From assembly GCA_030824515.1 (NCBI GenBank), contig JAVBXN010000013.1:1-64000 (forward strand): a stretch of 64,000 nucleotides of DNA. Reading direction: 5' to 3'. The position numbers and the translations under genes are program-made. Origin of the DNA: Pelobacter sp. Lineage in GTDB: Bacteria > Desulfobacterota > Desulfuromonadia > Geobacterales > Pseudopelobacteraceae. Of this stretch, positions 42,858-50,991 are shown in pieces; the first letter of the stretch is position 1, and each line of letters opens with the position of its first letter. The notes under the pieces are model-generated. The model was not told where the DNA came from. It saw only the letters and a list, made by a program, of their open reading frames with translations, and made no database searches.

Positions 42858-42885
42858 GACCTCGTGACAGGATGGAAGCAAACGC

Positions 42886-42931
42886 CATGCCATCGTAATA
42901 CTAATGCATAATTTAGTATTACGATGGCATG
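42886..42931. promoter_or_regulatory. Long perfect palindrome, candidate operator for the NikR-like regulator
   Basis: CATGCCATCGTAATACTA (42886-42903) is repeated in exact inverse at 42914-42931 around 10 bp; the outer pair of the spacer also matches. The arms contain ATCGTAATACT and AGTATTACGAT, the 11-mer shared with the site in front of the regulator gene. It lies just downstream of the predicted promoter of the transporter operon. Confidence 0.8.
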
Positions 42932-42943
42932 ATCCAGGCTGGC

Positions 42944-42971
42944 ATTATGTGAATTTATTGGAAGTTTTCAA
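42944..42971 (-). promoter_or_regulatory. Predicted sigma70 promoter of the transporter operon
   Basis: TTGAAA (42971-42966), a 16-bp spacer and CATAAT (42949-42944) on the minus strand. The start site would fall near 42937, placing the long palindrome and the terminator hairpin in the transcribed leader. Confidence 0.5.
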
Positions 42972-43074
42972 AGGCACTGGATGTTTGTAATATTCATACG
43001 GCTGGAATTCGGGCTTGGCCACTGCATAAAGTGTATGCAACGATGCCGCTAATTATCGCATCTAAGTGAAGGAA

Positions 43075-43512
43075 TCAAACTCCGATATCCTCGTTCCACA
43101 GGTCCGGTCGCTCCCCGATGAAGCGCGTCATAAGATCGATGCATTCCGTGTTCTGCAGCACTTCCAGCATTACCCCACGAGAGCTGAGCCACTCCTCCTC
43201 CCCCATGAAGGTACGGTTTTCGCCGATTATCACTCGGGGGATACCGTACAGCAGAATCGCTCCGCTGCACATGGAGCAGGGCGACAGGGTCGTGTACAGC
43301 ACCGACTCGCGATAGACGCTTGCCGGTTGGCGACCGGCATTTTCCAGGGCATCCATCTCCCCATGCAGGATGGCGCTCTCCTTCTGCACCCGCCGGTTGT
43401 GGCCACGACCGATTATTTCCCCATTGTGAACAAGCACCGAGCCGATCGGAATGCCACCTTCGCCAAGCCCCTTTTGTGCCTCCTCGATTGCTGCCCGCAT
43501 GAATCGGTCCAT
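43075..43512 (-). CDS. Cytosine deaminase, yeast FCY1-like (copy 2)
   Basis: This is a 145-residue near-identical copy of the gene at 18835-19272: only residues 45 (Glu for Gly), 110 (Ser for Arg) and 122 (Thr for Ala) differ. Zinc ligands His50, Cys79, Cys82 and the catalytic Glu52 are kept. DNA similarity runs through the coding region and about 30 nt of upstream DNA including the CAAGGAGGAA site, then ends. Gly45 is in the QKGS motif shared with the yeast enzyme, so copy 1 looks more ancestral. It lies upstream of the transporter operon on the same strand, fitting nitrogen scavenging. Confidence 0.85.
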   Translation of the reverse strand: MDRFMRAAIEEAQKGLGEGGIPIGSVLVHNGEIIGRGHNRRVQKESAILHGEMDALENAGRQPASVYRESVLYTTLSPCSMCSGAILLYGIPRVIIGENRTFMGEEEWLSSRGVMLEVLQNTECIDLMTRFIGERPDLWNEDIGV

Positions 43513-43554
43513 TGCATTTCCTCCTTGTTCAAGTTGTATCCGCCGCAGCGCTGA

Positions 43555-44427
43555 TTATGGCTGGAAATATTCCGCCGTGGTCCTGACCGACCTGATCCCG
43601 ACCGAAATGGTCGAGCCGTCCTCTTTTCTGCCATGCAGGACAAACTCGCTTAACCCTATATGATTGTTGCTCCCCCAGTCGTAGGTATAGCCGAGGCGGG
43701 TCCAGGGATAGGGGGATGAACCGCTGGTGTAGATATTTCTCGTGCGGTTGTTGAACCAGGATGAATAGGTCTTGAATACGCCATAGTCGCTCCCTTCGGT
43801 CGCCCTGACCTTATTGTTCAGGTCGAGCAGGCGGAACATATCCAGAGGGAAGCTGGTTTCGCAGACCGTATCGGAAATCTCGGCGTCGGGACAGGGGCGG
43901 AAGAGATCACTCGGGGAGACCCACATCTCAAGCATGTATTTTGCCTCTTTGGGGTCACCCGCAACGGCATATTCTGGCGGCAGCCCAAGCAGCTGGGCAA
44001 TGCGCAGCGGCTCCGGACGGGTGACGCCGAAGAAGTTCCTGATCTCCGGCACCACCGTCACCCAGGAGTCGTATCTGTAGGTCGGGCATTCGCCCCCTTC
44101 AATGCAGGACGTGTTGCCGCTGCAGCCGCCGGGGTCGGAACATCTGTAGTATTTCCCGGCCTCACCCAGCCAGGTCACCACCAGCAGGCGTGATCCGACC
44201 ACGCCGTTTTCCCAGATCAGGGCCGGGTTGTCATTGCTGATCGGCGTGAGGTAGCGTGATATTTCAGATGGCACAACCGTGCGGGCATCGGCAACAGCAC
44301 TGGAATACCGAGCCTGAAGGCTGACCTGTTCCGGTGCGGCACCGGTTGACGAGTCGCTACCACAGGCGGCAAGCAGCCAGGCAAGCGTGAGCAATGACAG
44401 CGGAACCAGACTTTTAAGGTAACGCAT
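43555..44427 (-). CDS. Hypothetical lipoprotein
   Basis: The 290-residue protein has a lipoprotein signal with LLAACGS (lipobox Cys near residue 22). The mature part contains a Cys-rich loop (YRCSDPGGCSGNTSCIEGGECPTY, about residues 93-116, four Cys) and many aromatic residues; no known domain is recognised. A GGAGGA site precedes the ATG. It probably resides on the inner or outer membrane; function unknown. Confidence 0.65.
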   Translation of the reverse strand: MRYLKSLVPLSLLTLAWLLAACGSDSSTGAAPEQVSLQARYSSAVADARTVVPSEISRYLTPISNDNPALIWENGVVGSRLLVVTWLGEAGKYYRCSDPGGCSGNTSCIEGGECPTYRYDSWVTVVPEIRNFFGVTRPEPLRIAQLLGLPPEYAVAGDPKEAKYMLEMWVSPSDLFRPCPDAEISDTVCETSFPLDMFRLLDLNNKVRATEGSDYGVFKTYSSWFNNRTRNIYTSGSSPYPWTRLGYTYDWGSNNHIGLSEFVLHGRKEDGSTISVGIRSVRTTAEYFQP

Positions 44428-44543
44428 GAATCCTCCTCCGGAGTTGGATACTCCGACAGACTCATATCATTAATTCCGGGATTAGCAATCACCGTAATTC
44501 AACTTCAAGAACTCTTGTATTCAAATTTTGCCGGATTATTCTG

Positions 44544-44743
44544 TTGTGGTTTGCATACCTGGCCTTTGCCCTGTCGCAGATGTTTTCGCCGAAGCAGAAG
44601 GAGTTGTTTAAGAAAAAACAGGAAGGGTTGCCCCTGACAAAGACGGAACAGGAGTATTATTCCCGTTCGGTAAAGAAAAAAGGGTCGCGCTGGCAAATGC
44701 GGAGCTGCATGGTCTTGCGAGGAAGTTGTTGGCGGCGGATTAG
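44544..44743 (+). pseudogene. Frameshifted C-terminal remnant of an unidentified protein
   Basis: The frame reads SPKQKELFKKKQEGLPLTK then TEQEYYSRSVKKK; after a one-base shift in the A-run near 44680 the continuation RVALANAELHGLARKLLAAD runs to a TAG at 44741-44743. That two-frame sentence matches the C-terminal tail seen in several regulators and small proteins of this group, so this is a decayed gene end. The N-terminal body is absent. Confidence 0.4.
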
Positions 44744-44761
44744 ACCGAATCAGGTTTTATA

Positions 44762-44806
44762 TTGACATTTTTATGGCTTTTGAAATAATAAACCAAACGT
44801 TCGGTT
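44762..44806 (+). promoter_or_regulatory. Promoter and operator of the tetR gene at 44.8 kb
   Basis: TTGACA (44762-44767) with an AT-rich -10 region (44785-44790) is followed by AACCAAACGTTCGGTT (44791-44806), a 16-bp palindrome with one mismatched pair centred on ACGT. The position right after the -10 box suits autorepression by the TetR protein encoded 18 nt downstream. Confidence 0.55.
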
Positions 44807-44823
44807 TTTTATCGGAGGAGTTC

Positions 44824-45411
44824 ATGAAAACAAAAGGTGAAATCACTCGTGAAAAAATACTTGAAGTTGCACGAGAGCTTTTCAATAGCAAGGGGTTTAA
44901 TGCTACAACTATCAGTGACTTGGTCTCAGCAACGGGAATGCAGAAAGGAAGCTTGTATTTTCATTTTGCCGGAAAAGATGCCATCGCCCGGGAGGTCTTG
45001 AGTGAGGCAACTGCCGAGCTCATGGTTTTTTTGAGCAAGGCTCTCGACGGTGAGAATCCCGGTGCGTGTATTGATAATTTCTTTCAGTGTGCGCTGAAAA
45101 AGCATCTTGGTGCGGGTTTTGTCGGCGGCTGTATTTTCGGCAACACCGCCCTTGAAATGAGTGACTGTAACCCTGAATTTGCCGGTACGATCGATGCTGT
45201 TTTCGATGAATGGATCAACAGGGTTGAAGTCGTTGTCGCTGCGGCGCAGAAATCAGGGCAAATCAGGACTGACATCAGTAGTGAAGCATTGGCAAAACAC
45301 ATTATCGCCACTATAGAGGGTGGCATAATGATGTCCCGGCTCAAAAAGGATCAGCGCCCGATGAAAGAGTGTCTTGAAACATTACGAATCACGCTTGATT
45401 TACGAACTTGA
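44824..45411 (+). CDS. TetR/AcrR family regulator
   Basis: The ATG at 44824 follows CGGAGGAG; an upstream frame-open ATG lies inside the promoter. The 195-residue protein has a TetR HTH (about residues 8-55: ILEVARELFNSKGFNATTISDLVSATGMQKGSLYFHF region) and a C-terminal ligand domain with GAGFVGGCIFGNTALEMSD. It precedes the flavoprotein reductase and TVP38 genes on the same strand and probably controls them and itself. Confidence 0.88.
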   Translation: MKTKGEITREKILEVARELFNSKGFNATTISDLVSATGMQKGSLYFHFAGKDAIAREVLSEATAELMVFLSKALDGENPGACIDNFFQCALKKHLGAGFVGGCIFGNTALEMSDCNPEFAGTIDAVFDEWINRVEVVVAAAQKSGQIRTDISSEALAKHIIATIEGGIMMSRLKKDQRPMKECLETLRITLDLRT

Positions 45412-45457
45412 ACAGAGGGGCTGCGCACCGTCAAAATTATAATCACGGAGAAACACC

Positions 45458-46981
45458 ATGGCAGCGAATGTTGAAGTATTACCCCATGATGCACACAATC
45501 AGACTCTGGTAGCCAATGTCCACCCTTCAGACTGGGTCAATCCCGAGCCTGCGCCATGTTATAACCTGGTGGTCATCGGTGCCGGCACGGCCGGTTTGAT
45601 ATCGGCTGCCGGAGCTGCGGGATTGGGAGCAAAAGTAGCCTTGATCGAGCGGCATCTGATGGGTGGCGACTGCCTGAATGTCGGCTGCGTGCCCTCCAAG
45701 GGGGTTATCAGGGTCTCCCGCGCGCTCCATGATGCGCGTAACTCTGCTCAGTTCGGAATTATGGATGGCCAAAAGCTGGGTTTTGACTTTGGAACCGCCA
45801 TGGAGCGCATGCGCCGATTGCGGGCAGATATCAGTCATCACGACTCAGCCCGCCGTTTCCGCGACGAACTGGGGATTGACGTATTTATCGGCCAGGGGAG
45901 CTTCAGCGGTCCCGACACGGTTCTGGTGGCAGGCAAGACCCTGCGCTTCAAGAAAGCCGCGGTCTGCACCGGCGCCCGTGCCGCTGCCCCGCCTGTACCG
46001 GGGCTGGAAGAGGCCGGGTACCTTACCAACGAAACCATATTCTCCCTTACCGAACTTCCACCCCGCATGGCCGTTATCGGAGCAGGTCCCATCGGCTGCG
46101 AGATGGCTCAAGTCTTTGCCCGTTTCGGCAGCCGTGTCTCCCTGATAGAACTGGGAACCCATATTCTTGGCCGTGAAGACGGCGATGCCGCAGAGGTTCT
46201 CCATGGTGCGTTTGTCCGTGAGGGGATTGATCTGCAGCTGGGGGTGAAGATCGCCGGAGTCGAAATAAGCGGCAGTGACAAGATTCTCCATCTTGAACAT
46301 GACGGCAAGCGGATAGATGTGACTGTTGACGCCATACTGGTGGGAGTCGGGCGCGCAGCTAATCTGGACGGGCTTGGACTGGATGAGGCGGGCATCAAGT
46401 TTGACAGAACGGGGGTTACGGTCAATGACAACCTGCAGACCTCAAACCCGAATGTCTATGCCGCAGGCGACATCTGCTTCCCCTTCAAGTTTACCCACAC
46501 CGCCGATGCGCTGGCCCGCATCCTGATCGCCAATGCCCTCTTCATGGGTAGGCAGAAGGCCTCGGCCCTGACCATTCCCTGGTGCACCTATACCGATCCG
46601 GAGATTGCCCATGTGGGGATGTACGAAGGTGATGCCAAAGCAAAAGGGCTTGAATTGACCACACTCACCGTCCCTCTGTCGGATATCGACCGGGCTGTTC
46701 TTGATGGTGAAGTCGAGGGATTCGCACGGGTCCATCTGCGCAAGGGGACTGACAAAATTCTTGGCGCAACCATTGTGGCCCGTCATGCCGGGGAGATGAT
46801 CAATGAGTTTTCGCTGGCCATTACCAATGGACTTGGTATCTCCGCCATCGGCAAAACCATCCACCCGTATCCGACCCAGGCCGAGGTTATCAAGCGGCTG
46901 GCTGACGCCTACAACCGTAGCCGACTTACACCATTTGTAAAGAACCTGCTTTCCGGCTGGTTGAAATGGCAGAGGGGATGA
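45458..46981 (+). CDS. Pyridine nucleotide-disulfide oxidoreductase (mercuric reductase/lipoamide dehydrogenase-like)
   Basis: The 507-residue flavoprotein has the FAD-binding GAGTAGLISA, the redox pair GGDCLNVGCVPSKG (Cys-x4-Cys), the NAD(P)H motif GAGPIGCEMAQ, the second FAD motif VYAAGDIC and a dimerisation domain ending HPYPTQAEV. It lacks the N-terminal metal-binding domain and the C-terminal vicinal Cys pair of true MerA, so mercury reduction is not supported. This type often occurs next to TVP38/TMEM64 genes, as here (gap 4 nt). Confidence 0.9.
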   Translation: MAANVEVLPHDAHNQTLVANVHPSDWVNPEPAPCYNLVVIGAGTAGLISAAGAAGLGAKVALIERHLMGGDCLNVGCVPSKGVIRVSRALHDARNSAQFGIMDGQKLGFDFGTAMERMRRLRADISHHDSARRFRDELGIDVFIGQGSFSGPDTVLVAGKTLRFKKAAVCTGARAAAPPVPGLEEAGYLTNETIFSLTELPPRMAVIGAGPIGCEMAQVFARFGSRVSLIELGTHILGREDGDAAEVLHGAFVREGIDLQLGVKIAGVEISGSDKILHLEHDGKRIDVTVDAILVGVGRAANLDGLGLDEAGIKFDRTGVTVNDNLQTSNPNVYAAGDICFPFKFTHTADALARILIANALFMGRQKASALTIPWCTYTDPEIAHVGMYEGDAKAKGLELTTLTVPLSDIDRAVLDGEVEGFARVHLRKGTDKILGATIVARHAGEMINEFSLAITNGLGISAIGKTIHPYPTQAEVIKRLADAYNRSRLTPFVKNLLSGWLKWQRG

Positions 46982-46985
46982 TCCT

Positions 46986-47669
46986 ATGAATATCCAAAAA
47001 ATCGCACTGGCTCTGGTCGGTATCGTTATGGTTTTACTATTCTTCTACTTTGACCTGCAGCGCTTTCTGACCCTGGCCGCCCTCAAGGCTAACCGCCAGA
47101 CGCTCCTTGATTATTACGCCACCCACAAGCTGATCATGGTGGCCGGCTTCATGGCTATCTATATTATCCAAACCGCTCTGTCGCTGCCGGGCGCTGCCAT
47201 TCTGTCGCTGGCGGCCGGGGCAATCTTCGGTTCCATAATGGGAACGGTCTACGCCAACATCGCTGCAACAATCGGCGCCACACTTGCTTTTCTCGTGGCC
47301 CGCTATCTGCTGCGTGATGTGGTCCTGAACAAATTCGGCAGCAAGCTGGAAGGGATGAACCGGGAACTTGAGCAGCGCGGCTTCGGTTATCTGCTGTTCC
47401 TGCGTCTGGTGCCGCTGTTCCCGTTCTTCCTGATCAACCTGGCGGCCGGCCTGACCAGGATTCCGCTGCGCACGTTCTTTCTCGGCACGATGATAGGTAT
47501 CATCCCGGGCGGCTTTGTCTACGTCAATGCCGGCGCCAGCCTGGCAACCATTGATTCGCTCTCCGGAATCGCCTCGCCCCGAGTACTGGGCTCATTTGTG
47601 CTGCTGGGACTTTTTGCGCTGGTGCCGGTTCTGTACAACAAATTTAAAGCACGCAAGCAAGCTCTATAA
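46986..47669 (+). CDS. TVP38/TMEM64 (VTT domain) membrane protein
   Basis: The 227-residue protein has about five membrane segments and the VTT-domain core: SLPGAAILSLAAGAIFGSIMGTVYANIAATIGATLAFLVARYLLRD (about 65-110) and LFLRLVPLFPFFLINLAAGLTRIPLRTFFLGT. The family is related to DedA proteins and is linked to lipid scrambling or small-molecule transport. It follows the reductase by 4 nt and must be in the same operon. Confidence 0.9.
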   Translation: MNIQKIALALVGIVMVLLFFYFDLQRFLTLAALKANRQTLLDYYATHKLIMVAGFMAIYIIQTALSLPGAAILSLAAGAIFGSIMGTVYANIAATIGATLAFLVARYLLRDVVLNKFGSKLEGMNRELEQRGFGYLLFLRLVPLFPFFLINLAAGLTRIPLRTFFLGTMIGIIPGGFVYVNAGASLATIDSLSGIASPRVLGSFVLLGLFALVPVLYNKFKARKQAL

Positions 47670-47793
47670 TATAAAGGAGTCAGTACGAAACATGGCGCCA
47701 TCATTCAAAGACTATCAAAAGAGTATCCGGGTTTTGTAGGGGCTCAATTCCCTTGGTTATGGAAATGACCTGGAGCTTAATCTGGTCTACAAT

Positions 47794-49323
47794 TTAAGAT
47801 GTTTTCCGATCCAGACTCCGGTACTGGATCGCCTCGGCGATATGCTGTTCATGAATTGAATCACTGCCATCCAGGTCGGCAATCGTGCGGGCCACCTTGA
47901 GAATGCGGGTGTAGGTACGGGCCGAGAAACCGAGGCGGTCGGTGACCAGTTCCAGCATGCGGTTGCCGGCCGGGTCCAGTTCGCAGTATTTCTTGATGAA
48001 GCGCGGTGTCATCTGGGCGTTGCAGTGGATTTTGGTGCCACGGTAGCGCTCCAGCTGCAGTTCGCGGGAGCGCCCTACACGGCCGGCTATATCCGCGGAA
48101 CTTTCGGCCTCGCTGCGGTCGGCCAGGTCGCGGTATTTGACCGCCGGCACCTCGATGTGGATGTCGATCCGGTCCAGAAGCGGACCGGAAATGCGGGAAC
48201 GGTAGCGGTGAATGGCAACCGGCGTGCAGGTGCAGGGGTGGGTCGGGTCGGACAGGTAGCCGCAGGGGCAGGGGTTCATCGCCGCCACCAGCATCACCCG
48301 CGAGGGGTAGGTCAGCGATAGCAGCGAGCGGGAGATGGTGACCCGGCCATCCTCGATCGGCTGGCGCAGGACTTCGAGGACGTTTTTCTTGAATTCGGGC
48401 AGCTCATCCAGGAACAGCACGCCGTTGTGCGCCAGCGAGACCTCGCCCGGCTTGGGGGTGGTACCGCCGCCGATCAGCCCCACATCCGAGATCGTGTGGT
48501 GCGGAGAGCGGAAGGGGCGGATCGCCATCAGCGCCCGTTCCTTCTCCAGCATGCCGCTGACACTGAAGATTTTGGTGGTTTCGATGGCTTCGTCAAAGGA
48601 CATCTGAGGGAGGATGGTCGGGATGCGGCGGGCGATCATGGTTTTGCCCGAACCCGGCGGTCCGATCATCAAAATATTATGACCGCCACTGGCGGCCACT
48701 TCCAGGGCGCGCTTGGCGTGTTCCTGCCCCTTGACCTCGCTGAAATCCTCGCCATATTCGCAGCCGCTGGCAAACAGAGCCTGCAGATCGACCCGGCAGG
48801 GTTCGATGACCTCCCGGCCACCCAGGAATTCGACCACCTGGGCCAGCGTGGTGGCGCCGATCACGTCGATGCCCTCGACCACCGCCGCCTCGGGGGCGTT
48901 TTCCGCCGGCAGGATCAGTCCTTTAAGTCCGGCGCGCTTGGCAGCGACCGCCATCGAGAGCGCGCCGCGGATCGCCTTGAGCCCGCCATCCAGCGACAGC
49001 TCCCCCAGCAGGATATATTCCCGCAGGCCCGACCCCTTGAGTACCCCGGTGGCGGCCAGGATGCCGATCGAGATCGGCAGGTCGTAGGCGGCGCCCTCCT
49101 TCTTGATGTCGGCCGGCGCCAGGTTGGCGGTGATGCGCCGGGCGGGAAAATCATAACCTGAGTTCTTCAGCGCAGCCTTGACACGGTCCTTGCTCTCCTT
49201 GACCGCGCCGTCCGGCAGGCCGACCGTGGCAAAGGAGGGCAGCCCAGCCGCCAGATCAACTTCCACATCCACAAGGATCGCATCAATACCGATCAGGGCA
49301 CTGCTGAAGACTTTTGCGAGCAT
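47794..49323 (-). CDS. comM: YifB/ComM family Mg-chelatase-like AAA+ ATPase
   Basis: The 509-residue protein has an N-terminal Lon-like ChlI domain (about residues 20-145; [20 protein letters not shown]), a AAA+ domain with Walker [10 protein letters not shown] and Walker [10 protein letters not shown], and the Mg-chelatase C-terminal domain with NPCPCGY and CxC residues. ComM is a branch-migration helicase that helps integrate transformed DNA. It is a single gene; the 124 bp before it hold no supported gene beyond a 15-codon frame. Confidence 0.93.
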   Translation of the reverse strand: MLAKVFSSALIGIDAILVDVEVDLAAGLPSFATVGLPDGAVKESKDRVKAALKNSGYDFPARRITANLAPADIKKEGAAYDLPISIGILAATGVLKGSGLREYILLGELSLDGGLKAIRGALSMAVAAKRAGLKGLILPAENAPEAAVVEGIDVIGATTLAQVVEFLGGREVIEPCRVDLQALFASGCEYGEDFSEVKGQEHAKRALEVAASGGHNILMIGPPGSGKTMIARRIPTILPQMSFDEAIETTKIFSVSGMLEKERALMAIRPFRSPHHTISDVGLIGGGTTPKPGEVSLAHNGVLFLDELPEFKKNVLEVLRQPIEDGRVTISRSLLSLTYPSRVMLVAAMNPCPCGYLSDPTHPCTCTPVAIHRYRSRISGPLLDRIDIHIEVPAVKYRDLADRSEAESSADIAGRVGRSRELQLERYRGTKIHCNAQMTPRFIKKYCELDPAGNRMLELVTDRLGFSARTYTRILKVARTIADLDGSDSIHEQHIAEAIQYRSLDRKTS

Positions 49324-49340
49324 ATTTAGACCACCTAAGG

Positions 49341-49419
49341 TTGAATTATGAATTATGAAGTATGAAGTATGAATTGCAGTCTTTCATCATTCATCATTCA
49401 TCATTCATACTTCATAATT
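49341..49419. repeat. Short direct and inverted repeats between comM and pgeF
   Basis: Left side: two GAATTATG and two AAGTATG units; right side: three TCATCAT/ATTCATC units. AATTATGAAGTATGAA (49351-49366) is the exact inverse of 49404-49419, so the region can form a 16-bp stem with a 37-nt loop. It lies between divergent... rather co-directional minus-strand genes, 5' of comM and 3' of pgeF. Confidence 0.7.
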
Positions 49420-49422
49420 GCT

Positions 49423-50220
49423 TTACGCTTTCAGCATGATAAACCCCATCTGCCTGCCGGCGTCATCCTTGTCGCGGCGATAGGAGAAGAACAGTTCACT
49501 GTGGCAGCAGACGCACTGGTCGGAAACCTGCACCGCAGCGGCCGGAACTCCGGCCAGCAGAAGCAGCTCGCGGTTGGCCGCGGCCAGGTCCAGTTTCCAT
49601 TTCCCTTCGCCGCTCAACTCGGCAAATTCAGCCCAGGCGATTCCACCCTGCACGAAGGACTGCTTGACCGGGCCGTCAACCTCGTAGCAGCACTTCTGGA
49701 TGCATGGGCCGATGGCGGCCTGCAACCCGTTCGGATCGCAACCGAATTCCGATTGCATGCCGGCCACGACCTTGGACACCAGCTTGCCGGCGGTGCCTTT
49801 CCATCCGGCGTGAACAGCTGCGATCACCCGTTTCTCCGGGTCGCACAGAAGGATCGGCACGCAGTCGGCCACACAGACGCCGATCATCACCTGCGGCTGG
49901 TTGGTGATAACCGCATCCCCCTCCACCGAAAGGAAATGGCTGTAATCCTCGTTGGGCTCGTTGATCACCAGGATATCGACACCATGCACCTGTTTGGGTG
50001 TTACCAGCGCGTCCTGATCGACACCAAAGGCGCGGGCCAGCAGGCTGCGGTTGCCCTCGACGTTCGACTGCTGATCCAGGGTGTTGATGCCCAGGTTGAG
50101 AGAATTGTAGGGAGGTCGCGAAACCCCTTCGTGTCGGGAGGTAAAACCCTGGGTCGAACAGGGTGTGCCCGTGAAATCCACCGCCAGGTACTGAATGCGG
50201 TCTATTCGCTTGATCTGCAT
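49423..50220 (-). CDS. pgeF: Peptidoglycan editing factor PgeF / YfiH-LACC1 family
   Basis: The ATG at 50220 follows CGGAGGAA; residues further upstream are not family-like. The 265-residue protein has the conserved metal-site pieces: TPKQVHG (His), GVCVADCVPILL (Cys), AAVHAGWKGT (His) and IGPCIQKCCYEV. Bacterial PgeF prevents misincorporation of Ser in peptidoglycan stems, and relatives act as purine nucleoside phosphorylases/deaminases. Older names call it polyphenol oxidase. Confidence 0.9.
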   Translation of the reverse strand: MQIKRIDRIQYLAVDFTGTPCSTQGFTSRHEGVSRPPYNSLNLGINTLDQQSNVEGNRSLLARAFGVDQDALVTPKQVHGVDILVINEPNEDYSHFLSVEGDAVITNQPQVMIGVCVADCVPILLCDPEKRVIAAVHAGWKGTAGKLVSKVVAGMQSEFGCDPNGLQAAIGPCIQKCCYEVDGPVKQSFVQGGIAWAEFAELSGEGKWKLDLAAANRELLLLAGVPAAAVQVSDQCVCCHSELFFSYRRDKDDAGRQMGFIMLKA

Positions 50221-50302
50221 CTTGATTCCTCCGAAACCCGCTAAACGGGTCTGTTGATAAACTTGGCAGGCTGCTGAAAATCCTTTTGCCTTATTGACTA
50301 TT

Positions 50303-50908
50303 TTAGGCTTTACTACCGTTTCGGCGCTGACGCCAGACATAAACCGCCACCAGGACCAGGCTGAACAGCAGCACCCAGGCCAGCGCCTTGTGGGAATACT
50401 GCATGATCAGCTGCTGGTTCTCGCCGATGGCATAACCGATCCAGGTCAGGATCGTGCACCAGATGCCGGCGCCCATCAGCGTATAGAGCGAGAATTTGAG
50501 ATGATTCATTCCGGCCAGTCCGGCCGGGATCGAAATCAGGTGCCGGACCACCGGCAGCAGCCGTCCGATAAAGGTCGAGATTTCGCCATGCTTCAGAAAG
50601 AACTTTTCTACCCGCTCGAATTTGTCGGGCGGAATCAGCACGTATTTGCCGTACTTGAGGATCAGCGGCCTCCCCAGGTAATGGGAAGCGAAGTAGTTGG
50701 CATAGGCCCCGACCAGGCTGCCGACGGTGCCGCACAGAATCGCGACGGCCATGTTCATTTTCCCCTGGTAGGCCAGATAGCCGGCCGGCGGCATCACCAG
50801 TTCACTCGGCACCGGGATGATCGAGCTCTCCATCGCCATCAGCAGAAATATGCCGGGGTAACCCATGGCTCCGATCGTGTCTAGCAGCCACTGGACAATC
50901 GTGTGCAT
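50303..50908 (-). CDS. DedA family membrane protein
   Basis: The ATG at 50908 follows AAGGAGAT. The 201-residue protein has four to five membrane segments and the DedA core: ESSIIPVPSELVMPPAGYLA (about 30-49), GSLVGAYANYFASHYLGR, and the motif FIGRLLPVVRHLISIPAGLAGM with its conserved Arg residues. DedA proteins move undecaprenyl phosphate or phospholipid between leaflets. A second member of the superfamily (TVP38) is at 47 kb. Confidence 0.9.
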   Translation of the reverse strand: MHTIVQWLLDTIGAMGYPGIFLLMAMESSIIPVPSELVMPPAGYLAYQGKMNMAVAILCGTVGSLVGAYANYFASHYLGRPLILKYGKYVLIPPDKFERVEKFFLKHGEISTFIGRLLPVVRHLISIPAGLAGMNHLKFSLYTLMGAGIWCTILTWIGYAIGENQQLIMQYSHKALAWVLLFSLVLVAVYVWRQRRNGSKA

Positions 50909-50991
50909 TATCAATATCTCCTTGTCTATAATCGAACGGTCACAGTTTATAACCCATATAACCGCTTCGGGCAACAGCAGATAGGACTCGT

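Noticed and set aside
42774-43074. Guanidine (ykkC-I, -II or -III) riboswitch in front of the transporter operon
   Set aside because: I looked for the conserved motifs expected of each class; only a stray ACGAGG occurs and no tandem ACGR-loop hairpins or pseudoknot pattern fits.
45458-46981. Mercuric reductase annotation
   Set aside because: The redox Cys pair is present, but the C-terminal vicinal Cys pair and N-terminal metal domain of MerA are absent and no mer genes are nearby.
47691-47738. A 15-codon frame (MAPSFKDYQKSIRVL) after an AAAGGAG site downstream of the TVP38 gene
   Set aside because: The ribosome-binding site is good, but the peptide is very short and matches nothing; it could be a gene remnant. 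Not supportable as a gene.
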